A stretch of DNA of 16,626 nucleotides from Nocardioides sp. (GTDB lineage Bacteria; Actinomycetota; Actinomycetes; Propionibacteriales; Nocardioidaceae). The position numbers were made by a program, and so were the translations under genes. The DNA is taken from contig DOWL01000167.1 in NCBI GenBank assembly GCA_003519585.1, positions 22,185 to 38,810 on the forward strand. Direction: 5' to 3'. Positions 7,003 to 14,111 of this stretch are shown here, piece after piece; the first letter of the stretch is position 1, and each line of letters starts with the position of its first letter. Under the pieces are notes generated by a model that saw only the letters and a list, made by a program, of their open reading frames with translations, had not been told where the DNA came from and made no database searches.

Positions 7003-8049
7003 ATGGTCGTGGTCATGGCACCCGACGCGACCGACGAGGACATCGCCGCCGTCGTCGCCCGGGTCGAGTCGGTCGGTGGGGAGGCGTTCGTCTCCAAGGG
7101 GCTGGTGCGCACCATCATCGGGCTGGTCGGCGACATCGACTCCTTCCACCACCTCAACCTGCGCACCTTCAAGGGCGTCGCGGACGTGCACCGCATCTCC
7201 GACCCCTACAAGCTGGTCAGCCGCCAACACCACCCCGACCGCTCCACGGTCTGGGTGGGCCGCGGCTCACAGGTCCCCATCGGCCCCGACACCTTCACCC
7301 TGATCGCCGGGCCGTGCGCGGTCGAGAGCCGTGACCAGGCGCTCGAGGCCGCACAGATGGCCCGCAGCGCCGGTGCGACGCTGCTCCGTGGCGGAGCATT
7401 CAAGCCGCGCACCTCGCCGTACGCATTCCAGGGACTGGGCGTCGCCGGGCTGGAGATCCTCGCGGACGTGGGTGCAGCGACCGGTCTGCCGGTGGTCACC
7501 GAGGTGGTCGACACCCGCGACGTGCCCGTGGTGGCGGAGTACGCCGACCTGCTCCAGGTCGGAACCCGCAACATGGCCAACATCGGCCTCCTCCAAGCGG
7601 TCGGCACCTCCGGGAAGCCGGTGCTGCTCAAGCGGGGCATGACCGCGACCATCGAGGAGTGGCTGATGGCGGCGGAGTACGTCGCCCAGCGCGGCAACCT
7701 CGACATCGTGCTGTGCGAGCGCGGCATCCGGACCTTCGAGCCGGCCTACCGCAACACCCTCGACATCTCCGCCGTGCCAGCGGTGCAGGCCGCCAGCCAC
7801 CTGCCGGTGGTCGTCGACCCGAGCCACGCCGCCGGGCGCAAGGATCTCGTCGTACCCCTGGCCCGCGCGGCCATCGCGGTGGGCGCCGACGGCGTGCTCG
7901 TCGACGTGCACCCACACCCCGAAGTAGCCCTGTGCGACGGCCCCCAGGCACTGGTCGGCACCGAGTTGCGTGACCTCGCGACCGCGGTCCGGCGGCTGCC
8001 TCCTGTCGTGGGCCGGCTGGACGCGGCGTCCGTGGTGCGGACTCACTGA
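7003..8049 (+). CDS. aroF: 3-deoxy-7-phosphoheptulonate synthase, type I-beta (AroF/KDO8PS-like)
   Basis: This 348-residue enzyme joins phosphoenolpyruvate and erythrose 4-phosphate to DAHP, the entry step of the shikimate pathway in the cytoplasm. Residues 1 to about 75 (MVVVMAPDATDEDI... DPYKLVSR) form the ferredoxin-like regulatory domain found in Thermotoga-type I-beta enzymes, which binds aromatic amino acids there. The TIM barrel carries the expected motifs: IAGPCAVES with metal-ligand Cys105, GGAFKPRTSPYAFQG with Lys134, VGTRNM, LLKRGM, and VVDPSHAAG with Asp272 and His275. Length is normal. The start is taken at 7003 because family members begin with this MVVVM phrase; a second in-frame ATG lies at 7015. 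The gene stands alone behind a terminator. A class II enzyme for the same reaction is encoded 2.4 kb downstream on the other strand. Confidence 0.95.
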   Translation: MVVVMAPDATDEDIAAVVARVESVGGEAFVSKGLVRTIIGLVGDIDSFHHLNLRTFKGVADVHRISDPYKLVSRQHHPDRSTVWVGRGSQVPIGPDTFTLIAGPCAVESRDQALEAAQMARSAGATLLRGGAFKPRTSPYAFQGLGVAGLEILADVGAATGLPVVTEVVDTRDVPVVAEYADLLQVGTRNMANIGLLQAVGTSGKPVLLKRGMTATIEEWLMAAEYVAQRGNLDIVLCERGIRTFEPAYRNTLDISAVPAVQAASHLPVVVDPSHAAGRKDLVVPLARAAIAVGADGVLVDVHPHPEVALCDGPQALVGTELRDLATAVRRLPPVVGRLDAASVVRTH

Positions 8050-8072
8050 TCTGCGTCTAGACCACTCGTGGC

Positions 8073-8078
8073 TACGAT
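8073..8078 (+). promoter_or_regulatory. possible -10 hexamer TACGAT
   Basis: TACGAT fits TANNNT and lies 21 bases before the ATG at 8100, in the 50-base gap after the DAHP synthase gene. No convincing -35 box is seen. It would give a short leader containing the strong ribosome binding site. The gene may instead be read through from aroF. Confidence 0.3.
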
Positions 8079-8099
8079 CCGCTGCGTGGAGGTGACCCC

Positions 8100-9224
8100 A
8101 TGAGCAGCTGCACGTCGTGCGGCCACCAGCTCGGTGTCGGGCGGTTCTGCACCAACTGCGGTGCACCCGTCGAGGCCTCCGCGCCCGCGGGCCGTCGCCT
8201 CGGCCAGGTCAGTGGCGCTGACAGCGGCCCTGGAGGCAGCCCCGATGCCGCGGCTGACGGCGGGGACACGATGACCGCGGATTCGGCTCCCCCGCTGGCA
8301 CCGGACGACTGGCGGACCGACACCGCCGAGCGGCCGCAACTCCGCTCCTCGACCGACCCGCGGACACCACCGGCGGCCGTGGCTCCGCCACCTCCCCCGC
8401 GCTACCCGCTGTACGCCGACGAGGCGTCCGCCTACACGGCGTACGAGTCGGGCGACAGCGCGGTGTACGACGCCCTCGGCCCCGACTCCGCCGAGCCCGC
8501 TGCGATCGCCGAGCCGGGCGCGGCGCCCCGGGCCGATCTCGACTACGACGACGAGTACTACCACTACGACGAGGAGCGCCGCAGTCCAGTGCTCTGGATC
8601 CTGATCGCCGCGCTGGTGCTCGTGCTGGTCGCCGGCGGCTGGTGGTTCCTGGTCCGTGACGACGGCGGCGGGGCGGGCGCGGACGGTACGAACAGCCCCC
8701 CGTCGGGCGGCTCGTCGACCGTGGCCCAGGACGGTGTGGACGTCGCCGGTCAGGCGTCGGCCAAGGCGCCGAGCACCGCCCCACCCAATGAGGACGTCAA
8801 CGGCGCCCAGGTCTCCTACGACGCCAGCAACATGCTCGACGGGGTGCCGGACACCGCCTGGCGCACCGCCGGCGACGCGACCGGCATGTCGCTGACCTTC
8901 ACGCTGCGCGAGCCCACCGAACTCCACCGCGTCGGACTCATCAACGGCTACGCCAAGACCTCCACCGACGACCAGAACCGCAGCTTCGACTGGTACCTCG
9001 GCAACCGCCGCGTCAACGCAGTGGTCTGGCGCTTCGACGACGGCACCAAGGTCCGCCAGCAACTCTCGGAGAGCCGCGAACTGCAGATGATCGACATCGA
9101 CGACGTCGTCACCAGCACCGTCGTGGTCAAGCTGGTGCGGGTCTCACCACCCGGCGACGGCACCGCCTCGCGCAACTACACCGCCATCAGCGAGGTCTCG
9201 CTGGTCGGCGAGCCCACCGGCTGA
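8100..9224 (+). CDS. zinc-ribbon single-pass membrane protein with extracytoplasmic discoidin-like domain
   Basis: A 374-residue protein of unknown function. The ATG at 8100 follows a near-perfect Shine-Dalgarno GGAGGTGA (8088-8095). Residues 4-20 form a zinc ribbon with Cys4, Cys7, Cys17 and Cys20 (CTSC...CTNC). A long Pro/Ala/Asp-rich disordered stretch follows, with an acidic Tyr-rich cluster (YDDEYYHYDEE) just before one membrane helix at about residues 164-185. After a Gly/Ser linker, the last ~135 residues look like the beta-sandwich NADase-type glycan-binding/discoidin domain: NMLDGVPDTAWRT, LHRVGLINGYAK, SFDWYLGNRRVNAVVWRFDDG and a C-terminal ISEVSLVGEP. The ribbon should be cytoplasmic and the sandwich outside, perhaps touching cell-wall glycan. 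No enzyme motif is seen. It ends opposite the threonine aldolase gene. Confidence 0.82.
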   Translation: MSSCTSCGHQLGVGRFCTNCGAPVEASAPAGRRLGQVSGADSGPGGSPDAAADGGDTMTADSAPPLAPDDWRTDTAERPQLRSSTDPRTPPAAVAPPPPPRYPLYADEASAYTAYESGDSAVYDALGPDSAEPAAIAEPGAAPRADLDYDDEYYHYDEERRSPVLWILIAALVLVLVAGGWWFLVRDDGGGAGADGTNSPPSGGSSTVAQDGVDVAGQASAKAPSTAPPNEDVNGAQVSYDASNMLDGVPDTAWRTAGDATGMSLTFTLREPTELHRVGLINGYAKTSTDDQNRSFDWYLGNRRVNAVVWRFDDGTKVRQQLSESRELQMIDIDDVVTSTVVVKLVRVSPPGDGTASRNYTAISEVSLVGEPTG

Positions 9225-9267
9225 CCGGTTCTCGCCGCCGCTCAGCCCCACTGGCCACACACGCCCT

Positions 9268-9337
9268 TGTAACTGAGTGTTCGGACATCTAGATAGGCGT
9301 TCAAACACCCGACCAGATGCACGAACACTCAGTTACA
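9268..9337. repeat. perfect 16-bp inverted repeat with nested inner stem, between convergent genes
   Basis: TGTAACTGAGTGTTCG at 9268-9283 is exactly complementary to 9322-9337, with 38 bases between. Inside, CATCT (9286-9290) pairs with AGATG (9315-9319), so the whole unit can form a long interrupted stem. The right arm covers the TAA stop codon (complement of 9333-9335) of the - strand aldolase gene. The element is clearly less GC-rich than its surroundings. It may be a two-way terminator, or a small dispersed inverted-repeat element that has supplied the stop codon. Confidence 0.75.
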
Positions 9338-10325
9338 GCTCGGCCAGCGCCGCGGCCGCGCGTTCGGCATCCGCCCGGGAGACGTCGAGATGGGTGACCA
9401 TCCGGACGGCGGTGGGGCCGACAGTGGCGACCCGGACGCCGTGCTCGGCCGCCGCCGCGACGAACGCCGGCGCGTCGCTGCGCTCGACCACCACGATGTT
9501 GGTGTCGACCGTGGCGGGGTCGAGCCCGCACGCCTCGGCGAGCAGCCGCGCGTGCGCGTGGTCGTCGGCCAGCCGGTCGACGTGGTGGTCGAGGGCGTGC
9601 AGCCCGGCGGCAGCCAGGATGCCGACCTGACGCATCCCCCCACCCATCCGCTTGCGGCGCACCCGCGCCTCGGCGACGGCGTCACGCGAGCCGACCATCA
9701 GCGAGCCGACCGGGGCGCCGAGCCCCTTGGACAGGCAGACCGAGAGGACCGAGGCGATCGCGCCGTACTCCGCGAGTGGCACGCCGGTGGCGACATGCGC
9801 GTTCCAGATCCGCGCGCCGTCGAGATGGACGCCGGCGCCGACGCCGACCGCCCAGTCCTTCAGCTCCTGGAGCTCGCCGAGCGGGAGTACGGCGCCGCCC
9901 GCGAAGTTGTGCGTGTTCTCGACGGAGACGGCCGCGGTGCGGACGAAGAACGGCCCCATGTCCGGAGCGAACATCGACGAGATGGTGGCGAGCTCGGCCC
10001 GGCCCCTGGGGTGGGTCCAGGTGCGCATCGTGATCCCGCCGATCGCGCCGTGGGCGCCCAGCTCGGCGCGCGCGATGTGGGCCGAGGCCTCGCAGAGCAC
10101 CTCCTGCCCGGGCGCGACCAGCGATCCGACGGCCAGCACGTTGGCCATCGAGCCGGTCGGGGTGAACAGCGCCGCCTCGTGCCCGAACAGGCCGGCGACC
10201 CGCTCCTCGAGCGCGAGGACGGTCGGGTCCTCGCCGTACACGTCGTCGCCGACCTCGGCCCGGGCCATCGCGGCGCGCATCGCCTCGGTCGGGCGGGTAA
10301 GGGTGTCTGAGCGGAGGTCGATCAC
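9333..10325 (-). CDS. ltaE: L-threonine aldolase-family PLP enzyme (beta-eliminating lyase)
   Basis: A 330-residue fold-type I PLP enzyme, probably a low-specificity L-threonine aldolase splitting threonine/allo-threonine to glycine and acetaldehyde. It opens with [20 protein letters not shown] and [11 protein letters not shown], the family hallmark. [12 protein letters not shown] binds the cofactor phosphate, ENTHN and HLDGAR (residues 167-172, Asp169 pairing with the pyridine nitrogen) follow, and [14 protein letters not shown] holds the Schiff-base Lys200. [13 protein letters not shown] comes next, as in LtaE. Length is normal. The start codon is GTG; it has only a weak G-rich stretch before it but a TAGCCT -10 hexamer six bases upstream, so it may be leaderless. 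Related enzymes act on phenylserine or other beta-hydroxy amino acids, so exact specificity is open. Confidence 0.92.
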   Translation of the reverse strand: MIDLRSDTLTRPTEAMRAAMARAEVGDDVYGEDPTVLALEERVAGLFGHEAALFTPTGSMANVLAVGSLVAPGQEVLCEASAHIARAELGAHGAIGGITMRTWTHPRGRAELATISSMFAPDMGPFFVRTAAVSVENTHNFAGGAVLPLGELQELKDWAVGVGAGVHLDGARIWNAHVATGVPLAEYGAIASVLSVCLSKGLGAPVGSLMVGSRDAVAEARVRRKRMGGGMRQVGILAAAGLHALDHHVDRLADDHAHARLLAEACGLDPATVDTNIVVVERSDAPAFVAAAAEHGVRVATVGPTAVRMVTHLDVSRADAERAAAALAEL

Positions 10326-10331
10326 CCCCGC

Positions 10332-10337
10332 AGGCTA
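10332..10337 (-). promoter_or_regulatory. -10 hexamer TAGCCT of a possible leaderless promoter for the aldolase gene
   Basis: Read on the - strand, TAGCCT fits TANNNT and ends six bases before the GTG start at 10325. The spacer GCGGGG is not a convincing ribosome binding site. The -35 region would fall inside the hairpin at 10343-10402 and shows no match. Inferred from spacing. Confidence 0.42.
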
Positions 10338-10342
10338 CGAGG

Positions 10343-10402
10343 CGCGATTCGTCTGCGGGCTCGCAGGGCGACGCGAGCGCGCAGGAGACAGACGAATCCG
10401 CG
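10343..10402 (-). terminator. nested hairpin after the class II DAHP synthase gene
   Basis: The arms GATTCGTCTG (10346-10355) and CAGACGAATC (10389-10398) are perfectly complementary over 10 bp. They extend by CGC/GCG at 10343-10345 and 10400-10402 across one bulged base. An inner 6-bp stem, GCTCGC (10359-10364) with GCGAGC (10373-10378), closes an 8-base loop. It starts three bases past the stop codon of the - strand DAHP synthase gene, so it is most likely that gene's terminator, separating it from the aldolase gene. No T-run is seen. Confidence 0.62.
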
Positions 10403-10405
10403 GGA

Positions 10406-11746
10406 TCAGGCGGTCCGCAACATCTCGGCGACCAGGAAGGCCAGCTCGAGCGACTGCACCCGGTTGAGGCGCGGGTCGCAGACCGACTCGTAGCGCGAGC
10501 CCAGGTCGACCTCGGCCAACTCCTCGCCGCCGCCGACGCACTCGGTCACGTCGTCGCCGGTCAGCTCGACGTGGACGCCGCCGGGCCAGGTGCCGAGCGA
10601 GCGATGCACGTCGAAGAAGCCCTGCACCTCGGCGATGACGTCGTCGAAGCGGCGGGTCTTGTAGCCCGAGGACGCCTCGAAGGTGTTGCCGTGCATGGGG
10701 TCGCAGACCCAGGCGACCTCGACCCCGGACGCGGTGACCTTCTCGACCAGGTCGGGCAGACCGTCGCGGATCCGACCGGCGCCGAACCGGGTGATGAAGG
10801 TGAGCCGACCCGGCTCGTTGTCGGGGTTGAGCCGCGCGGCCAGCGCCAGCGCGTCGTCGGCCGAGGTGCTCGGGCCGAGCTTCACGCCGATCGGGTTGCG
10901 GATATGGCGGAACAGCTCCACGTGCGCGCCGTCGAGCTGACGGGTGCGCTCGCCGATCCAGACGAAGTGGCCCGAGACGTCGTACGGCATCCCGGTGCGG
11001 GAGTCGATGCGGGTCATCGCGTGCTCGTAGTCGAGCACCAGCCCCTCGTGGCAGGTGTGGAAGTCGACCCGGTGGAACTCGTCGGGGTCGGCGCCGATCG
11101 CCTGCATGAAGGTGAGCGCCCGCTCGATCTCGGCGGCGACCAGCTCGTAGCGCTGGCCGACCGTGGACTCGCGGACGAAGTCGGTGTTCCAGGTGTGCAC
11201 CTGGCGCAGGTCGGCGTACCCGCCGGTGACGAAGGCGCGGACCAGGTTGAGCGTGGCCGCCGAGGAGTTGTAGACGTCGACCAGCCGCTGCGGGTCGGGC
11301 ACCCGGGACGCCTCGGTGAACTCGAAGCCGTTGACCGCGTCGCCGCGGTAGGCGGGCAGCGTCACACCCTCGCGGGTCTCGAAGTCCGAGGAGCGGGGCT
11401 TGGCGTACTGACCCGCGATCCGGCCCACCTTGACCACCGGCACGGAGGCGGCGTAGGTCAGCACGACGGCCATCTGCAGCAGGACGCGGAGCTTGTTGCG
11501 GACGTTGTCGGCAGTGACACCGGCAAAGGTCTCGGCACAGTCGCCACCCATGAGCATGAACGCCTCGCCCCGCGAGACGGCGGCGATCTTGTCCTTCAGC
11601 TCGTCGCACTCACCGGCGAAGACCAGCGGCGGCATGGTGCTGAGCCGGTCGACGGCGGTGGTCAGGGCCGCGCGGTCGGGGTACGCCGGCTGCTGGGCGG
11701 CTCCGAGGGCGCGCAGGGCCACGAGATCGGGGATGGTGCTGCTCAC
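10406..11746 (-). CDS. aroG: 3-deoxy-7-phosphoheptulonate synthase, class II (AroG, M. tuberculosis type)
   Basis: This 446-residue enzyme catalyses the same reaction as the aroF product, DAHP from PEP and erythrose 4-phosphate, but belongs to the class II sequence family of plants and actinobacteria. Motifs seen: GGDCAETFAG, KVGRIAGQYAKPRS, NEPGRLTFITRFGAGRI, CDPMHGNT, HVELTGDDVTEC and SVCDPRLN. The metal ligands fall at Cys70, His352, Glu394 and Asp424, with spacing identical to the ligands reported for the M. tuberculosis enzyme (87, 369, 411, 441), shifted by 17. The N-terminal extension is thus 17 residues shorter. That enzyme is inhibited synergistically by aromatic amino acids and binds chorismate mutase; whether this one does is inference. 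The start is GTG with a TACCCT hexamer six bases upstream and no ribosome binding site. Confidence 0.96.
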   Translation of the reverse strand: MSSTIPDLVALRALGAAQQPAYPDRAALTTAVDRLSTMPPLVFAGECDELKDKIAAVSRGEAFMLMGGDCAETFAGVTADNVRNKLRVLLQMAVVLTYAASVPVVKVGRIAGQYAKPRSSDFETREGVTLPAYRGDAVNGFEFTEASRVPDPQRLVDVYNSSAATLNLVRAFVTGGYADLRQVHTWNTDFVRESTVGQRYELVAAEIERALTFMQAIGADPDEFHRVDFHTCHEGLVLDYEHAMTRIDSRTGMPYDVSGHFVWIGERTRQLDGAHVELFRHIRNPIGVKLGPSTSADDALALAARLNPDNEPGRLTFITRFGAGRIRDGLPDLVEKVTASGVEVAWVCDPMHGNTFEASSGYKTRRFDDVIAEVQGFFDVHRSLGTWPGGVHVELTGDDVTECVGGGEELAEVDLGSRYESVCDPRLNRVQSLELAFLVAEMLRTA

Positions 11747-11752
11747 CGGACC

Positions 11753-11758
11753 AGGGTA
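11753..11758 (-). promoter_or_regulatory. -10 hexamer TACCCT of a possible leaderless promoter for class II DAHP synthase
   Basis: On the - strand TACCCT fits TANNNT and ends six bases before the GTG at 11746, with GGTCCG between and no Shine-Dalgarno. It abuts the terminator-like hairpin at 11759-11774. No -35 match is visible. Inferred from spacing. Confidence 0.45.
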
Positions 11759-11774
11759 CGGGGGCGGACCCCCG
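11759..11774 (-). terminator. short GC hairpin after the APC permease gene
   Basis: CGGGGG (11759-11764) and CCCCCG (11769-11774) form a perfect 6-bp stem around a four-base loop, which reads TCCG on the - strand (a UNCG-type loop in RNA). It lies 15 bases past the permease stop codon and directly before the proposed -10 of the next gene. There is no T-run. Confidence 0.5.
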
Positions 11775-11789
11775 CGCCCCGCATCGTTC

Positions 11790-13250
11790 TCACCTGCCGG
11801 GGTCGTCCTCCATGTGGTCGATGTCGCGGAACCCGGTGCGCTTCGCGCGCACGCCGCGGTTGGTGGCCCAGGTGATCGCCCAGAGCACCACGCCGAGCAC
11901 CATGAGACCCGCCGCGATCTGGTAGATCAACGCGTCTCGGTCGACCCACGGCCCGAGCAGGTAGGCACACAGCAGCGCCGCGATCGCCGGGGTGATCCCG
12001 GGCGACCGGAACGTGCTCTTTCGCGAGGTGTCCCGGCGCAGCACCAGGCAGGCGATGTTGACGATGGTGAACACCGCGAGCAGCAGCAGCGAGGTGACGC
12101 TGGCCAGGTTGAGCACGACCTCGTCCTCGGCCCGCTCGGCGACCACGACGATGAGGCCGAGCGCGAGGACGGTCGAGAACATGATGCCGACGTACGGCGA
12201 GCGGCGGTTGGGCGAGACCTTGCCCAGGGTGCGCGGCAGCACGTCCTGGTTGGCCAGGCCGTAGAGGAGCCGGCTGGCCATCAGCATGTTGATCAGCGCG
12301 GTGTTGGCCACCGCGAAGCAGGCCAGGAACGGGAAGACCTTGTCGATCGGGAAGTCCGGCGCGCCGATCCGGACCACTTCGAGCAGCGCCCGGCCGTCCG
12401 ACGCGCCGGCGATCTGGTCGGGGGTCAGCACCGTGACCACGGAGATCGCCACCAGCATGTAGATGATCACCGCGATGCCGAGCCCGGTGATCATGGTGCG
12501 CGGGAAGATCCGCTCCGGCTCCTGGGTCTCCTCGACCATGTTGACCGAGTCCTCGAAGCCGACCATGGCGAAGAAGGCGATCGACGTGGCCGCGGTGACG
12601 GCAAGGAACAGTCCCTTGTCCTCGGGGTTCTGGAACGTCGTGATCCGGTCGATGCTGCCGTCGCCCTGGGCCATCACGTAGAACCCGACGCCGATCACCA
12701 GGGCCAGCGCGGTGATCTCGACGAGGGTCAGCAGCACGTTGAACTTCACCGACTCGCCGACACCCCGCAGGTTGATCAGCGCCAACACCACCATGAACCC
12801 GAGCGCGATCAGCGTGATGGTGCCGGTGCCCGGCGTGCTGTCGATCCAGCCATTGGCCTCGAGCCCGCCGGTGAGGTTCTGGGCGAGCACGTTGGACGCG
12901 GTCGACGCGCTGGTGATGCCGGAGCAGATGACGGCGAAGGCGACCAGGAAGGTCACGAAGTGCACGCCGAAGGCTTTGTGCGTGTAGAGCGCGGCGCCCG
13001 CTGCCTGGGGGTACTTCGTGACCAGCTCGAGGTAGGAGAGCGCGGTCAGCGTCGCCACGACGAAGGCGACCAGGAACGGCAGCCAGACGATGCCTCCGAC
13101 GACGCCGGCCATCTGGCCGGTGACGGCGTAGACGCCGGCGCCGAGGATGTCGCCGACGATGAAGAGCAACAGGAGCTTGGGCCCCATCACCCGCTTCAGG
13201 TCGGGTTCGGGTCCGTTGACGTCGGTGGGGTCGGTGGCAGTGCTGGTCAT
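11790..13250 (-). CDS. APC-superfamily amino acid permease
   Basis: A 486-residue polytopic membrane protein with about 12 hydrophobic segments, of the amino acid/polyamine/organocation superfamily. The N-terminal LLLFIVGDILGAGVYAVTGQ holds the GxG substrate-binding turn of helix 1. SYLELVTKYPQAAGAALYTH in helix 3 and FFAMVGFEDSVNMVEETQEPERIFPR around helix 6 are typical of the family, closest in feel to cationic amino acid transporter-like members. A short polar C-terminal tail (GFRDIDHMEDDPGR) is cytoplasmic. The ATG is preceded by GGAGGA with a six-base spacer. It is divergent from the phosphatase-family gene at 13350, with 99 bases between. Substrate cannot be fixed; its nearness to an aromatic biosynthesis gene and an amino acid lyase is suggestive only. 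Confidence 0.9.
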   Translation of the reverse strand: MTSTATDPTDVNGPEPDLKRVMGPKLLLLFIVGDILGAGVYAVTGQMAGVVGGIVWLPFLVAFVVATLTALSYLELVTKYPQAAGAALYTHKAFGVHFVTFLVAFAVICSGITSASTASNVLAQNLTGGLEANGWIDSTPGTGTITLIALGFMVVLALINLRGVGESVKFNVLLTLVEITALALVIGVGFYVMAQGDGSIDRITTFQNPEDKGLFLAVTAATSIAFFAMVGFEDSVNMVEETQEPERIFPRTMITGLGIAVIIYMLVAISVVTVLTPDQIAGASDGRALLEVVRIGAPDFPIDKVFPFLACFAVANTALINMLMASRLLYGLANQDVLPRTLGKVSPNRRSPYVGIMFSTVLALGLIVVVAERAEDEVVLNLASVTSLLLLAVFTIVNIACLVLRRDTSRKSTFRSPGITPAIAALLCAYLLGPWVDRDALIYQIAAGLMVLGVVLWAITWATNRGVRAKRTGFRDIDHMEDDPGR

Positions 13251-13349
13251 CTCGGTCCTCCGGGTCTGGGCGAGAAGAACTGCTCTACCGCTACCCGAAG
13301 GGGTGAGCGGGCATGCGTCGACCCGGCCAGGCGGGGTACCTCACCACCG
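13251..13349. promoter_or_regulatory. divergent intergenic region between permease and EEP genes
   Basis: This 99-base gap must hold both promoters. On the - strand the ribosome binding site GGAGGA of the permease is at its edge, and a TAGAGC lies about 30 bases before that start as a poor -10. On the + strand TACCTC (13337-13342) sits seven bases before the ATG at 13350, but its last base breaks the TANNNT rule. No clear palindrome was seen. Confidence 0.35.
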
Positions 13350-14111
13350 ATGCGCGTCGCGACTTTCAACATCCTGCACGGCCGCAGCCCCGCGGACGGC
13401 GTCGTCGACCTCGAGCGCTTCGCCGCGGCGATCGCGAGTCTGGACTCGGACGTGTTGGCCCTGCAGGAGGTCGACCGCAACCAGCCGCGCTCGCAGCACG
13501 CCGACCTCACAGCCGTCGCTGCGGAGGCGATGGGAGCCGCCCACTACCGGTTCGTCGCGGCCATGTCCGGCTCCCCGGGCGCGGGGTGGGTCCCCGCCAG
13601 CGGTGCGGAGCCGCCCGACGGGCCGGCGTACGGCGTCGCGCTGCTGAGCCGGCACCCCGTCGTTGCCTGGACCGCGCTCCGGCTGCCGAGGCTCGCCGCG
13701 CGGACGCCGTATCGATTCGCTGGCAACCGGCTGCCGACGCTGGTGATCGATGAGGCCCGGGTGGCGGTGGCCGCACAGGTGGACGATCCGCAGGGGCGGG
13801 TGACCGCGGTGAGCACCCACCTGTCCTTCGTGCCGTGGTCGAACGGCCGCCAGTTGCGCCACCTGGTCCGGTCCCTCGCCTCCACCGAGCGTCCACTGGT
13901 GCTGACCGGCGACCTCAACATGGGCGTACGGCGCGCTGTGAGGCTCAGCGGGCTGCGGCCGGCCGGCTCCTGGTCCACCTTCCCCGGCGATGCCCCTCGA
14001 CGGCAGCTCGACCATGTCCTGCTCGACGGGCCGATCGCCGCCACCGGATCGAGCGCGCCGCAACTGCCGATGAGCGACCACCGCGCCCTGGTCGCCGACC
14101 TGACCTGCTGA
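13350..14111 (+). CDS. endonuclease/exonuclease/phosphatase (EEP) family protein
   Basis: A 253-residue metal-dependent phosphoesterase of the DNase I-like fold. All core motifs are present: TFNILHG (Asn7), LQEVD (metal-binding Glu40), VSTHLS (catalytic His157), LTGDLNM (Asp188, Asn190), RQLDHVL (Asp221) and the terminal MSDHRALVAD (Asp243, His244). The frame is open far upstream without meaning; ATG 13350 is chosen because family members begin close to the first motif. There is no Shine-Dalgarno before it, so it may be leaderless. There is no signal peptide or membrane span. Family members cut nucleic acids, phosphoinositides, sphingomyelin or small phosphodiesters, and the sequence does not tell which. 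The gene is convergent with the sigma-factor-linked membrane protein and shares a hairpin with it. Confidence 0.9.
   Translation: MRVATFNILHGRSPADGVVDLERFAAAIASLDSDVLALQEVDRNQPRSQHADLTAVAAEAMGAAHYRFVAAMSGSPGAGWVPASGAEPPDGPAYGVALLSRHPVVAWTALRLPRLAARTPYRFAGNRLPTLVIDEARVAVAAQVDDPQGRVTAVSTHLSFVPWSNGRQLRHLVRSLASTERPLVLTGDLNMGVRRAVRLSGLRPAGSWSTFPGDAPRRQLDHVLLDGPIAATGSSAPQLPMSDHRALVADLTC

Noticed and set aside
10571..11875. 434-residue + strand open frame opposite class II DAHP synthase
   Set aside because: It is a shadow frame; the - strand product has all four metal ligands at the exact known spacing.
11493..13349. Long + strand open frame running into the EEP gene
   Set aside because: It lies opposite the class II DAHP synthase start and the whole APC permease, its translation is low-complexity (Asp, Arg, His, Gln, Gly), and the EEP motifs begin only at 13350. 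It is the GC-driven shadow of the - strand genes.
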